This document shows positions 26,461 through 35,409 of a stretch of 64,000 bases of DNA, in pieces. The stretch is taken from NCBI RefSeq assembly GCF_030326305.1, contig NZ_JACAKB010000005.1, positions 1-64,000 of the forward strand. The letters are read 5' to 3'. The notes beneath the pieces were generated by a model. The model ran no database searches, was not told the origin of the DNA, and saw only the letters and a list, made by a program, of their open reading frames with translations. The number at the start of each line of letters is the position of its first letter. Positions within the stretch are counted from its first letter, which is position 1. Position numbers and translations under genes: made by a program. Source of the stretch: Myroides odoratimimus (GTDB lineage Bacteria > Bacteroidota > Bacteroidia > Flavobacteriales > Flavobacteriaceae).

Positions 26461-27478
26461 TCCTGCTATTCTTTTAATCTATACTGGTGGAACTATCGGT
26501 ATGGTAAAAGACTTCAAAACAGGTGCTTTACGTGCTTTCAATTTTGATCAGTTAGTAGAGCGTATACCTGAGTTACACATGCTTGAGTGTTCGATAGAGA
26601 CCTATTCATTCGAAACACCGATAGACTCTTCTGATATGAGCCCTGCCTTATGGGTGAAGATGGCAAGTGTAGTAGAAGAGAACTATGATAAGTTTGACGG
26701 ATTCGTTATTCTACACGGTTCTGATACGATGTCATACTCAGCATCTGCACTAAGCTTTATGCTGCAGAACTTGCGCAAACCTGTTGTTCTAACAGGTTCT
26801 CAGCTTCCTATTGGAGACTTGCGTACAGATGCAAAAGAAAACCTTATAACGGCTATTCAGGTAGCTGCTGTACAAGAAAACAATACCCCTGTTATTCAAG
26901 AGGTATGTTTATACTTTGAATACAAACTATACAGAGGAAATAGGACTTCTAAAGTAAGTGCTGAGTTATTTAATGCGTTTACCTCTCCTAATATTGCTCA
27001 TTTAGCAGAATCAGGAGTGAACCTGCGTATCAACAAACCTCTACTCAACTATACACATACCCAAGAACCATTACTCGTACACAAAGAGATGTCTAGCAAT
27101 GTGATGATTCTAAAGATATTCCCTGGTATACAGCAGAATGTCTTAGAGGCTATTCTAAACATTAAAGACCTAGAAGGAATCGTACTTGAGACTTATGGTG
27201 CTGGTAATGCTCCTACTGAAGCATGGTTCTTAACAACATTAGGACAAGCTATTAAAAAGGGACTTAAAGTGATTAACGTTACTCAGTGTTCTAGTGGTAG
27301 TGTACATATGGGGAAATATGAGACAAGTACAGAGCTAAAAGAAATAGGTGTTATATCTGGTAAAGATATCACCACAGAGGCTGCCATCACTAAGCTGATG
27401 TTCTTACTCAAACAAAAAGGCTTAACAGACTTTAAAACTGCTTTCGAGACTCCTATCTGTGGAGAGATGGAAGAATAA
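26450..27478 (+). CDS. ansA: type I (cytoplasmic) L-asparaginase
   Basis: A 342-residue amidohydrolase converting asparagine to aspartate and ammonia. The first catalytic Thr lies in LLIYTGGTIGM (about residues 6-16) and the second block VILHGSDTMSYSASALSFML (about 86-105) holds the Thr-Asp pair; both are the classical asparaginase signatures. There is no signal peptide, so it is the cytoplasmic type. It overlaps the acyltransferase gene by 11 bp, indicating translational coupling. A terminator follows at 27486. Confidence 0.93.
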   Translation: MNNSPAILLIYTGGTIGMVKDFKTGALRAFNFDQLVERIPELHMLECSIETYSFETPIDSSDMSPALWVKMASVVEENYDKFDGFVILHGSDTMSYSASALSFMLQNLRKPVVLTGSQLPIGDLRTDAKENLITAIQVAAVQENNTPVIQEVCLYFEYKLYRGNRTSKVSAELFNAFTSPNIAHLAESGVNLRINKPLLNYTHTQEPLLVHKEMSSNVMILKIFPGIQQNVLEAILNIKDLEGIVLETYGAGNAPTEAWFLTTLGQAIKKGLKVINVTQCSSGSVHMGKYETSTELKEIGVISGKDITTEAAITKLMFLLKQKGLTDFKTAFETPICGEMEE

Positions 27479-27485
27479 CAATACT

Positions 27486-27516
27486 AAAAGCTCTTGGAAC
27501 TACTCTAAGAGCTTTT
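27486..27516 (+). terminator. terminator of the tatD-acyltransferase-ansA unit
   Basis: The stem AAAAGCTCTT / AAGAGCTTTT with an 11-nt loop is followed by T. Confidence 0.8.
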
Positions 27517-27562
27517 TTATTTTACGTCATTAAGTCTTCAACCGAATTATTTGCACCAATAA

Positions 27563-27597
27563 AAAAAGCAGCTTATCACATTGGACAAACTGCTTTT
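27563..27597 (-). terminator. terminator after the Dabb gene
   Basis: An imperfect stem AAAGCAGcTT / AAcTGCTTT is followed by a long T-run when read on the minus strand. Confidence 0.65.
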
Positions 27598-27660
27598 AAA
27601 CTAAAATCGATAACTAAATAACTAACTTTTTACACAAAAAAGTTGTACTATTATACATTA

Positions 27661-27948
27661 CTAGTAGTCTATTGCTACTCTCTCTGTTACTACTGATTTA
27701 ATAAAATCTACTACTTTTAGATGCTCAGGATGTTTTGCATAAACATCTAAATCTTGAAGGTTCTTAAATGTCGTATGTAAAATCACTTCGAAGTTTTTAG
27801 GATCTGCTTGAGGATCATTAAATGATACAGCTATAGATTCTAGCACCTCTATCTTTCCTTTTAAATCTTCTAATAGTCGTTTTATTTCTAATTTATTGGC
27901 TTCTTTATTTTCATCTTTCAGCCTCCACATCACTATATGTGTAATCAT
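27661..27948 (-). CDS. stress-responsive alpha/beta-barrel (Dabb) protein
   Basis: A 95-residue single Dabb domain: MITHIVMWRLKDENKE at the start, and FEVILHTTFKNLQDLDVYAKHPEHLKVVDFI in the second half, the family hallmark. Dabb proteins form dimeric ferredoxin-like barrels; few have known reactions. Length is typical. It lies 63 bp downstream of tyrA on the same strand and may be co-transcribed with it. Confidence 0.9.
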   Translation of the reverse strand: MITHIVMWRLKDENKEANKLEIKRLLEDLKGKIEVLESIAVSFNDPQADPKNFEVILHTTFKNLQDLDVYAKHPEHLKVVDFIKSVVTERVAIDY

Positions 27949-28011
27949 AATGTCTATTTTTTATTGCACTAACAAGTTAATCAAAACTGCTTTATTTCAA
28001 GCACGATCTAC

Positions 28012-28863
28012 TTATTTTTTCAATTTATCTTTGATGCGATTAGCCTCTGCTATAAAACCAGCCAATCCCTTAGTATCTCCTGCTTCTAAATATGTTTTGA
28101 ACTGAGTTAGCTTTTCTAAATACGTATCTAAAATAGGCAATACATGCTCCGCATTCTGTTCAAAAATAGGCAACCACATATCCACAGAACTCTTTGCCAA
28201 TCGAACTGTAGAGGCAAATCCTCCTGCCGCTAAATTAAAGATAGCTGTATCGTCTTTCTCTTTGTCTAAGACCGCTACTGCAAGTGCGTAAGATATAGCA
28301 TGAGACAGATGAGAGACATATCCCACATGTTCATCATGCGAGTCAGCATCCATTAAGATCATACGCATCTCTAAGTGATAATATAATTCAGAGATTGCAT
28401 TTAATGCTTTAGGATTAGACTTTTCAGGGTTGCAGATGATCGCTACCCTATCTTTAAACAATCCTTTAAATGCAGCTTCAGGCCCACTAAACTCTGTACC
28501 AGCCATCGGATGAGTTGCTACAAATTGTCCTCTTCTGCTATGCCCTTCTATCTCTTTTTCTAACAAAGACTTTGTAGATCCTACGTCCATTACATACTGT
28601 CCATCTCCTACTCTGTCTAACACATACGACACCAGTTTTACACTGGCGTTCACTGGCGTTGCTATAATGATAATATCTGATTGTTCTATTAATACATCTA
28701 GTTCTACAATCTCATCTGCGATACGCAGTTCTAATGCCTTACTAGCATTGCGCTCAGATAAATCTGAAGCCAATACTTTAGTCACAAATCCTTTTTCTTT
28801 AAGATCTAAAACGATAGACCCTCCAATTAGTCCTACACCTACTAACCCTACTATTTTTGCCAT
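28012..28863 (-). CDS. tyrA: prephenate dehydrogenase
   Basis: A 283-residue NAD-dependent enzyme oxidising prephenate to 4-hydroxyphenylpyruvate in tyrosine synthesis. The N-terminal GVGLIGGSIVLDL (about residues 8-20) is the dinucleotide site. Family motifs follow: DVGSTKSLLEKEIE, THPMAGTEFSGPEAA (prephenate binding, about 116-130) and DEHVGYVSHLSHAISYAL (catalytic His region). There is no chorismate mutase or ACT domain, so it is the monofunctional short form. No other aromatic pathway gene is adjacent. Confidence 0.92.
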   Translation of the reverse strand: MAKIVGLVGVGLIGGSIVLDLKEKGFVTKVLASDLSERNASKALELRIADEIVELDVLIEQSDIIIIATPVNASVKLVSYVLDRVGDGQYVMDVGSTKSLLEKEIEGHSRRGQFVATHPMAGTEFSGPEAAFKGLFKDRVAIICNPEKSNPKALNAISELYYHLEMRMILMDADSHDEHVGYVSHLSHAISYALAVAVLDKEKDDTAIFNLAAGGFASTVRLAKSSVDMWLPIFEQNAEHVLPILDTYLEKLTQFKTYLEAGDTKGLAGFIAEANRIKDKLKK

Positions 28864-29025
28864 ATTACGTCTATTATGATAAACAAAGCTATAAATACCT
28901 ACTCTGTTTCAGCATAATTTCTTCTCTTTTTTTTAAACTTTTCGTTCCTTTGTTCTCATCTGTGTTTAATCAACATCTAAACTAACTAATCTTTATAACC
29001 AACACTGAGAACAATATCACTATCG

Positions 29026-30444
29026 TTATAACATAGATGTAGGACACACAAAATCTGTATGATCTAAAGTACTTTCTTTGCTTATTGCATTATATCCCCC
29101 TAATACATCCACCAGATTAGTAATTCCATACTTATATAATATCGATGCTGCCATCATACTTCTATATCCTCCAGCACAGTAGATGATATACTTCTTTTCT
29201 CTTGATATCGCATCTATTTTTTCTTCTAATACATTCAGAGGAATACTTAATGAATCCTCTAGATGTTCTGACTTAAACTCATTTATTTTACGCACATCTA
29301 ACAGTACTCCTTTATCCTCTAGATAGAGTCTATCCATCTCTTGAGGCGTTATACGAGTAATAGTTTGAATAGGTTCATTTGCTCTTTTCCATGCCTCGAT
29401 TCCTCCTTCTAGGTATCCTATAGCATTATCATACCCCACACGTGATAGACGGATTATACTCTCCTCTTCTTTGCCTGGTTCAGTGATTAGAACAATAGGT
29501 GCCTTTATATCTTTTATCAATTCGCCAACCCAAACAGCAAATTGTCCATTTAGCCCGATATTAATACTACTAGGTACAAAGCCTTCTGAGAACGCCTGTG
29601 GCATACGTGTATCTAATAGAATAACTTCCTTATTCATCATTTGTTTCTTCACATCATCTACACTCATCGGTTTTTTACCTCTATCTAAGATACTATCTAG
29701 TTGCTCATATCCTGTAATGTTCATCAGCACATTCTTAGGAAAATACTGAGGTGGTGTTGCTAATCCTGTCAATAGTTCTACTACGAACTCATCTTCTGTC
29801 ATATCAGCGCGTAGTGCATAGTTAGTCTTCTTCTGATTACCTAAGGTATCCACAGTCTCCTTACTCATATTTTTACCACATGCAGATCCTGCACCATGAT
29901 TAGGATACACGATTACCTCATCAGGTAATACCATGATTTTGCTACGAAGAGATTGGAATAAATGCCTAGCCAAAATTTCTTCTGTAATCTCAGATTTTAC
30001 TAATTGTACTAAATCTGGACGACCTACATCTCCGATGAATAGTGTATCACCACTAATGATCGCATGCTCTTTTCCTTCTTCATCTATAATAAGATAAGTA
30101 CTACTCTCCATAGTATGCCCAGGAGTATGCAATACTTTTATCTGAATGTTCCCCAGCTTAAACACTTGATTATCTTCTGCTATAATAGCTTCATAACTAG
30201 GCGCAGCAGTAGGCCCGAAGACTATCTTAGCTCCTGTCTTCTCCATAATATCTAAATGCCCACTCACAAAATCTGCATGAAAGTGTGTCTCGAATACATA
30301 CTTAATGACTGCATCATCACTTTTAGCTCTTTCTAGATAAGGTTCTACATCTCGGAGAGGATCGAATATTGCCGCCTCACCATTACTCTCTACATAATAA
30401 GCAGCATGTGCAATACAGCCTGTATATATCTGTTCTATTTTCAT
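29026..30444 (-). CDS. MBL-fold hydrolase with two rhodanese domains (persulfide dioxygenase-like)
   Basis: A 472-residue fusion. Residues 1-235 are a metallo-beta-lactamase fold with ETHFHADFVSGH, LHTPGHTMES, SGDTLFIGDVGRPDL and YPNHGAGSACG, which is the ETHE1/persulfide-dioxygenase arrangement. Two rhodanese domains follow. The first (about 265-355) has no catalytic Cys at the loop (VLITEPGKEEES) and should be inactive. The second (about 375-470) has the active loop YCAGGYRS. Such fusions oxidise glutathione-type persulfides and move sulfane sulfur. It is monocistronic, with no sulfide regulator adjacent. Confidence 0.9.
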   Translation of the reverse strand: MKIEQIYTGCIAHAAYYVESNGEAAIFDPLRDVEPYLERAKSDDAVIKYVFETHFHADFVSGHLDIMEKTGAKIVFGPTAAPSYEAIIAEDNQVFKLGNIQIKVLHTPGHTMESSTYLIIDEEGKEHAIISGDTLFIGDVGRPDLVQLVKSEITEEILARHLFQSLRSKIMVLPDEVIVYPNHGAGSACGKNMSKETVDTLGNQKKTNYALRADMTEDEFVVELLTGLATPPQYFPKNVLMNITGYEQLDSILDRGKKPMSVDDVKKQMMNKEVILLDTRMPQAFSEGFVPSSINIGLNGQFAVWVGELIKDIKAPIVLITEPGKEEESIIRLSRVGYDNAIGYLEGGIEAWKRANEPIQTITRITPQEMDRLYLEDKGVLLDVRKINEFKSEHLEDSLSIPLNVLEEKIDAISREKKYIIYCAGGYRSMMAASILYKYGITNLVDVLGGYNAISKESTLDHTDFVCPTSML

Positions 30445-30560
30445 ATCTAAACTTTTTTTCGAGATTAAAAGTACTATTGATCACTTAGTAAAAAAATGAC
30501 AAATATCATAGTTACAAACAATTACAAATAAAAATAACAGAACAACATCCTTTAGTAAAC

Positions 30561-30588
30561 AAAAAGCACTCCATAGAGTGCTTTTTTA
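30561..30588 (-). terminator. terminator after the response regulator gene
   Basis: The perfect stem AAAAGCACTC / GAGTGCTTTT with a 4-nt loop has A/T tracts on both sides and can act on either strand. Confidence 0.8.
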
Positions 30589-30592
30589 TTTC

Positions 30593-31252
30593 TTATACGA
30601 AACCTTCTTTTAATACCAGCTGTATTAGATTAGCGGTATCTGATACTTCGAAGACATGCTTCATCTTTGCCAATCTTTTTTTAATTGCAGGATTAGAAAG
30701 AGGAATATGATTTTCTAATTCTTGTAATTTATATCCTTTAGATAACAACACTAGAATCTCTCTATTATAGTCATCATACATTACTTCCTTTCTTACTATC
30801 TCATTTAGGCAATGCTTCACGATATCACTTTGATAGCGATCTCCTATCAATACCCGTTTTACAATATCTAATAAGTTATCAGGTGTAATCTCATGTTTAC
30901 TTACTAGACCATCTGGTCTAATGTTTTTAACGATATTATATATTGTAATCACTTCTGTATGACCAGTCAGAATGATAGTCTTACAGTAAGGCATTACTTT
31001 CTTTATATAAGCAACTATATCCCCGCCATCTCGCAATAGTGCCCCTTCCTTACTCGGTAAGGAAAAATCAACAATAGCAAGGTCAAATAAATCCGCGCGT
31101 TCAACAGCAGCATCTATTGTTTCTTTAGCAGTCAAACAGTCAAATGCTTTTTCAAAGACAACCTCTCCAAGTTCTAATTTATCCTTAGAAAGAGCCAATA
31201 CGTATCCTTCTACTATAAGAGGATGGTCATCTACTAACAGTATTCTGCGCAT
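30593..31252 (-). CDS. orphan response regulator, LuxR/NarL type
   Basis: A 219-residue two-domain regulator. The receiver has the acidic pair VDDHP (Asp 8-9), the phosphoacceptor Asp 62 in LAIVDFSLPS and Thr in IILTGHTE, but the usual Lys position is unclear. The C-terminal helix-turn-helix (NREILVLLSKGYKLQELENHIPLSNPAIKKRL) is of the LuxR type, though the standard tetrad GLSNKEIA is replaced by KLQELENHI. No histidine kinase is adjacent, so its partner is encoded elsewhere. It is flanked by terminator hairpins and is monocistronic. Confidence 0.85.
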   Translation of the reverse strand: MRRILLVDDHPLIVEGYVLALSKDKLELGEVVFEKAFDCLTAKETIDAAVERADLFDLAIVDFSLPSKEGALLRDGGDIVAYIKKVMPYCKTIILTGHTEVITIYNIVKNIRPDGLVSKHEITPDNLLDIVKRVLIGDRYQSDIVKHCLNEIVRKEVMYDDYNREILVLLSKGYKLQELENHIPLSNPAIKKRLAKMKHVFEVSDTANLIQLVLKEGFV

Positions 31253-31395
31253 AATAATCGAATTTTGGGAATCATACTACAAATTTAAACATTAAACTAG
31301 TATAAAAAGACTTATTTATGATAAGTTAAAACTTTTTATACACAAATTATCAACAATTTACATAAAAATACAATACAATAAGCCTTTACAAACAA

Positions 31396-31428
31396 AAAAA
31401 GCACCAAGTATACTACTCAGTGCTTTCT
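31396..31428 (-). terminator. terminator after asd
   Basis: The stem AAAGCAC / GTGCTTT with a 15-nt loop is followed by a T-run on the minus strand. Confidence 0.65.
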
Positions 31429-31447
31429 ATATCTATGTTTTAATGGA

Positions 31448-32437
31448 CTACACCAGCTTATTCGCAACTAAATACTCCGCAATTTGTACCGTATTAGTAG
31501 CAGCTCCTTTTCTAAGGTTATCAGCTACGATCCACATATTCACTGTATTCTTCTGACTCTCGTCTCTTCTGATACGCCCTACAAATACATCATCTTTCCC
31601 TTCTGCGTATAACGGCATTGGATAAGTATTCGTATCTGTATTATCTTGTACAGTGATACCTGGAGTTTGGTGAAGAATCTGTCTAACATCTCCTAAGTCA
31701 AAATCCTTTTCGAACTCTATATTCACAGTTTCACTATGTCCTCCCACTACAGGGATACGCACAGCAGTAGCTGTCACTAGCACAGTATCATCTCTAAGTA
31801 TCTTCTTCGTCTCTTTCACTAATTTCATTTCCTCTTTCGTGTATCCATTATCTTCGAACACATCACAGTGAGGAATAGCATTGCGGTGTATAGGATAGTT
31901 ATAAGCCATATCCCCTTTCACATCTTTATACTCATTCTCTAACTGTCTTACAGCTTTCACTCCTGTACCAGTAATAGACTGATACGTAGAAACTACCACC
32001 CTCTTAATCCCGTATTGTTTGTGTAAAGGAGATAATGCCATTACTAACTGAATAGTAGAACAGTTAGGGTTAGCAATAATTTTATCTTCTTTAGTCAAAG
32101 AATCAGCATTAATCTCAGGTACGATTAATTTCTTAGTGGGATCCATTCTCCATGCCGAAGAATTATCTATTACTGTAGTACCTACCTCAGCGAACTTCGG
32201 TGCACACTCTAGGGAAATACTTCCTCCTGCTGAAAATAAAGCAATATCCGGCTTCATCATAACAGCCTCTTCCATGGACTTTATGGTGTACTTCTTACCC
32301 TTAAATTCCACTTCCTTACCTACAGACTTCTCAGAAGCCACAGGAATTAATTCTGTTACAGGAAAATTTCTCTCCGCTAATACTTTTAGCATGATTTCAC
32401 CTACCATACCGGTAGCGCCTACTACTGCGATTTTCAT
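31448..32437 (-). CDS. asd: aspartate-semialdehyde dehydrogenase
   Basis: A 329-residue NADP enzyme reducing aspartyl phosphate to the semialdehyde for lysine, threonine, methionine and diaminopimelate synthesis. VVGATGMVG (residues 4-12) binds NADP. The catalytic Cys is in ANPNCSTIQL (about residue 128), the active-site QSITGTG follows, and His lies in PVVGGHSETVN (about 236). Typical length. It is monocistronic, with recJ 62 bp upstream on the same strand. Confidence 0.95.
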   Translation of the reverse strand: MKIAVVGATGMVGEIMLKVLAERNFPVTELIPVASEKSVGKEVEFKGKKYTIKSMEEAVMMKPDIALFSAGGSISLECAPKFAEVGTTVIDNSSAWRMDPTKKLIVPEINADSLTKEDKIIANPNCSTIQLVMALSPLHKQYGIKRVVVSTYQSITGTGVKAVRQLENEYKDVKGDMAYNYPIHRNAIPHCDVFEDNGYTKEEMKLVKETKKILRDDTVLVTATAVRIPVVGGHSETVNIEFEKDFDLGDVRQILHQTPGITVQDNTDTNTYPMPLYAEGKDDVFVGRIRRDESQKNTVNMWIVADNLRKGAATNTVQIAEYLVANKLV

Positions 32438-32499
32438 CTTTTATAAAATTAGGATTAATAAATAGTTTTAATCAAGGATAAAAATAACACTTTATTCAA

Positions 32500-34203
32500 T
32501 TACCAAGACAACTGTAGGTCTTTTATTTGCAATTGAATAGTAGTTTTATTTCTCCAGTTGTTCTCTTCGATAGAATAAATGATGTCTACGTGTTGCTTAT
32601 CTTTTACATACTCATACTGAGCACCTAGGTTAAAACCTATAGCACTGAACTTATATCCTGGGTTTCTTCTCTGTTTAAAACTCACTTTTAAATGTTCTCC
32701 TTTTGCTCCTGCTAATTTTGCATATCCTGTATCAAAAACTTCTTTCGTCAAAAAACAAGGACTAGGATTACCAGGACCAAATGGTTCAAACTGTTTTAAA
32801 ATTCGTAGAAACTTATCTGTTATCTCTGAAAACTGGATCTTAGCATCGATCTCGATCTCAGGTATAAGGTCTGTCTCTTGAATCGTATTAGACACTACTT
32901 CTTCAAACTTCTGTCGAAAGGCATCTAGATTTTCTCTTTTTATCGTCAGTCCCGCAGCATACATATGCCCACCGAACTGAATAAGATATTCAGAACACGC
33001 CTCTAGAGCCTGATAGATATCAAAGTTCTTAACAGAGCGTGCAGAAGCAGCTAGGTAATCTCCACTATCTGTAAATACGATAGTAGGTCTGTAATAGGTA
33101 TCTATAAGACGAGACGCCACGATACCGATCACCCCCTTATGCCATGATGGACTGTACACCACCGTACTCTTCGAGTTTATTAATTTATGATCGATTATCT
33201 GTTTAAGCGCTTCTTCCGTAATTCCTTGATCTAGAGATTTTCGCTCTTCATTGATGTTTACGATTTTTTCGACTGTTTTATTTGCCCCTTCCTCTGTTGC
33301 TTCTGTCAATAAATGCACGGTAAAGTTGCCATGTTCTATTCTCCCTGCAGCATTGATTTTAGGAGCCAACTTAAATACAATATCACTCATCGTATACGTC
33401 TCTAAGTCATATAATTTCATTAATGCCTTAATACCTGGACGAGGAGTCTTATTAATCACCTTAAGTCCGTAGTACGCTAGCACTCTGTTCTCTCCTGTAA
33501 TAGGTACTACATCTGCAGCTATAGCAGTAGCTACTAGATCTAGATAAGGTTCTATAGAAGAGAAAGGATGTTCCTGAACTGTGTTTAATGCCTGAATTAA
33601 CTTAAACCCCACACCACATCCACATAACTCTTTATAAGGATATAGGCAGTCTACTCGTTTAGGGTCTAATACTGCTACTGCATCAGGAATAGTCTCCCCA
33701 GGTAAGTGATGATCACATATTATAAAATCAACACCTTTCTCTTTAGCATACTGAATATGTTCAATAGATTTAATACCACAGTCTAGAGCTATGATTAGGT
33801 GAATACCTTGTGTTATAGCATAGTCTATCCCTTGATAAGAGATACCATACCCCTCATTATATCTATCTGGTATATAAGTATCTACCTGAGCACCTAAGCT
33901 CTTTAAATATGAATACATTAAGGCAACAGAAGTAGTTCCATCCACATCATAATCTCCGAAAACCAAGATAGATTCTCGATTCTTTATCGCGTTTAGAATG
34001 CGATGGACAGCCTCTGTCATATCTGCCATCAGAAAGGGATCGTGCAAATCTTCTAAAGAAGGTCTAAAGAATTTCTTAGCAGCATCGAAGGTATCTATCC
34101 CACGCTGTGCTAATAATCTCCCTACTATAGGATCTACACCTAAAACTTCTTGTAAATGAGCAACTATTTTTTCATCTGGATCTTGTTTTAAATACCAGCG
34201 CAT
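32500..34203 (-). CDS. recJ: single-stranded-DNA-specific exonuclease RecJ
   Basis: A 567-residue 5'-3' ssDNA exonuclease used in recombination and mismatch repair. The DHH-family metal motifs are seen in order: FGDYDVDGTTS (about residues 80-90), LDCGIK, ICDHHLPGE (about 160-168) and the DHHA1 block FGGHMYAAGLT (about 414-424), then an OB-like C-terminal domain. Length is normal. The stop of the OsmC gene lies 3 bp upstream of the recJ start, so these two are probably co-transcribed. Confidence 0.95.
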   Translation of the reverse strand: MRWYLKQDPDEKIVAHLQEVLGVDPIVGRLLAQRGIDTFDAAKKFFRPSLEDLHDPFLMADMTEAVHRILNAIKNRESILVFGDYDVDGTTSVALMYSYLKSLGAQVDTYIPDRYNEGYGISYQGIDYAITQGIHLIIALDCGIKSIEHIQYAKEKGVDFIICDHHLPGETIPDAVAVLDPKRVDCLYPYKELCGCGVGFKLIQALNTVQEHPFSSIEPYLDLVATAIAADVVPITGENRVLAYYGLKVINKTPRPGIKALMKLYDLETYTMSDIVFKLAPKINAAGRIEHGNFTVHLLTEATEEGANKTVEKIVNINEERKSLDQGITEEALKQIIDHKLINSKSTVVYSPSWHKGVIGIVASRLIDTYYRPTIVFTDSGDYLAASARSVKNFDIYQALEACSEYLIQFGGHMYAAGLTIKRENLDAFRQKFEEVVSNTIQETDLIPEIEIDAKIQFSEITDKFLRILKQFEPFGPGNPSPCFLTKEVFDTGYAKLAGAKGEHLKVSFKQRRNPGYKFSAIGFNLGAQYEYVKDKQHVDIIYSIEENNWRNKTTIQLQIKDLQLSW

Positions 34204-34206
34204 TAA

Positions 34207-34629
34207 TTACTCTTTATGATAATGAATACTAGTTTTAACTTCAGCAAATTCTTTAAACATATCCATTACACCGCAATACTTCTCTATAGATAAATCTACT
34301 GCTTTTTTTAGCTTCGCTTCATCTAGATTAGCACCGTAGAAGTGATATTCTACTATCACAGTATGATAGGTCGCCGGATCTGTATCTGTAAGTAATCCTT
34401 CTGTCTCTATTTTAAAATCAGCAACATCTAATCTCATTTTCTTAATCAGTGATGCTACATCTAATCCTGAACATCCTGCTAAAGCAGACAACATTAATGC
34501 TTTAGGTCTTAGACCTTTATTATCTCCTCCATTTTCAGGGCCTGCATCTATTCTAATCGTTCCTCCACTTGGATTAGTTGATTCGAATTGCATGTTTTCT
34601 ATCCAACTTGTAGTTACTTTATGTGACAT
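34207..34629 (-). CDS. OsmC family protein
   Basis: A 140-residue OsmC/Ohr-superfamily protein. Family features are RPKALMLSALAGCSGLDVASLI, with the redox Cys at about residue 53, and VEYHFYGANLDEAKLKKAVDLSIEKYCGVMDMF, with the second Cys. These proteins reduce organic hydroperoxides through a Cys pair; the OsmC/YhfA subgroup fits better than Ohr. A -7 box TACATTTG (complement of 34646-34653) sits 16 bp upstream. It is 3 bp ahead of recJ. Confidence 0.88.
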   Translation of the reverse strand: MSHKVTTSWIENMQFESTNPSGGTIRIDAGPENGGDNKGLRPKALMLSALAGCSGLDVASLIKKMRLDVADFKIETEGLLTDTDPATYHTVIVEYHFYGANLDEAKLKKAVDLSIEKYCGVMDMFKEFAEVKTSIHYHKE

Positions 34630-34645
34630 AATGTTCTGTTTTTAT

Positions 34646-34653
34646 CAAATGTA
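34646..34653 (-). promoter_or_regulatory. -7 box for the osmC-recJ unit
   Basis: The minus strand reads TACATTTG here, matching TAnnTTTG, 16 bp ahead of the OsmC start. Confidence 0.5.
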
Positions 34654-35158
34654 TCAAAAAAAAATCAATGTTCACTATTTAAAGAAGATGCAAAAAGAGA
34701 ATCTAATGCTCAACCCTATTCTTACCATCTTGTACAGCCTAACTATTATCCTTATCACAAAAATATTCGCTAAACATACAATCTCTATACATCACTTCTC
34801 TAAAAACAGGACGATATATACACAACTACATCAAACATAAGTCTATAAACAGTCCTTTATATGTACATTCCTTTTTTTAGTCTAAAACACTTTATTTGAC
34901 TAAATATCCTCTTTTACAATCTCGAAAGAAGCTTTTTCGTTTAATACAATACCTTTTATGCGCTATTTTTAATCAAAATACTTACTGTAAAGCTGTATTT
35001 AGGTTAAAAGTCGTAAAAAAAACCTCACTTTTTTTACACCTCATATTGTGAATAAAAAGAATTATCACACTAATAATCAGTATATTATTACAAAACTAAA
35101 TCATAAGATCATCTAGAGCCTATTATCTGCTAAGCCACTGAACATGGGGGTTATTAGC
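34654..35158. other. long AT-rich intergenic stretch
   Basis: About 500 bp upstream of the OsmC gene and before the 11-bp array. A possible 82-codon plus-strand frame (34592-34840) overlaps the OsmC start and promoter and I do not accept it. I see no RNA gene or hairpin terminator here. Confidence 0.35.
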
Positions 35159-35261
35159 ATTCTCTTCAACACTTCTTCAACATTTCCCCAAGATTTCTCT
35201 ACTTAGAAGCCTCTTTCTTGAAGAACTGTTGAAGTACTCTTGTAGAGGTATTGAAGAAGTC
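35159..35261. repeat. inverted 11-bp array, 4+4 units with 15-bp centre (element 3)
   Basis: Left units from 35159: ATTCTCTTCAA, CACTTCTTCAA, CATTTCCCCAA, GATTTCTCTAC. Centre 35203-35217 with CCTCT at positions 8-12. Right units from 35218: TTGAAGAACTG, TTGAAGTACTC, TTGTAGAGGTA, TTGAAGAAGTC. Same geometry as the arrays at 16706 and 62912. It lies in the gap downstream of rsmI, with rsmI's terminator at 35336. Confidence 0.85.
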
Positions 35262-35330
35262 GCTCCTTCTAATCAAAAAACGTACTAATAGACTAAATGT
35301 CCAACAGAACAGATCGCTCAATTTTAAATA

Positions 35331-35361
35331 AAAAAATGCCCATAACAATCTGCTATGGGCT
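35331..35361 (-). terminator. terminator of rsmI
   Basis: The stem GCCCATA / TATGGGC is followed on the minus strand by ATTTTTTT. Confidence 0.8.
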
Positions 35362-35409
35362 TCTCTCTATACTGTACTAGCCTATCTGGCTAAGATAACT
35401 ATTTATTTC

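Noticed and set aside
34592-34840. 82-codon plus-strand frame
   Set aside because: It overlaps the start and promoter of the OsmC gene on the other strand and has only low-complexity hydrophobic and basic content.
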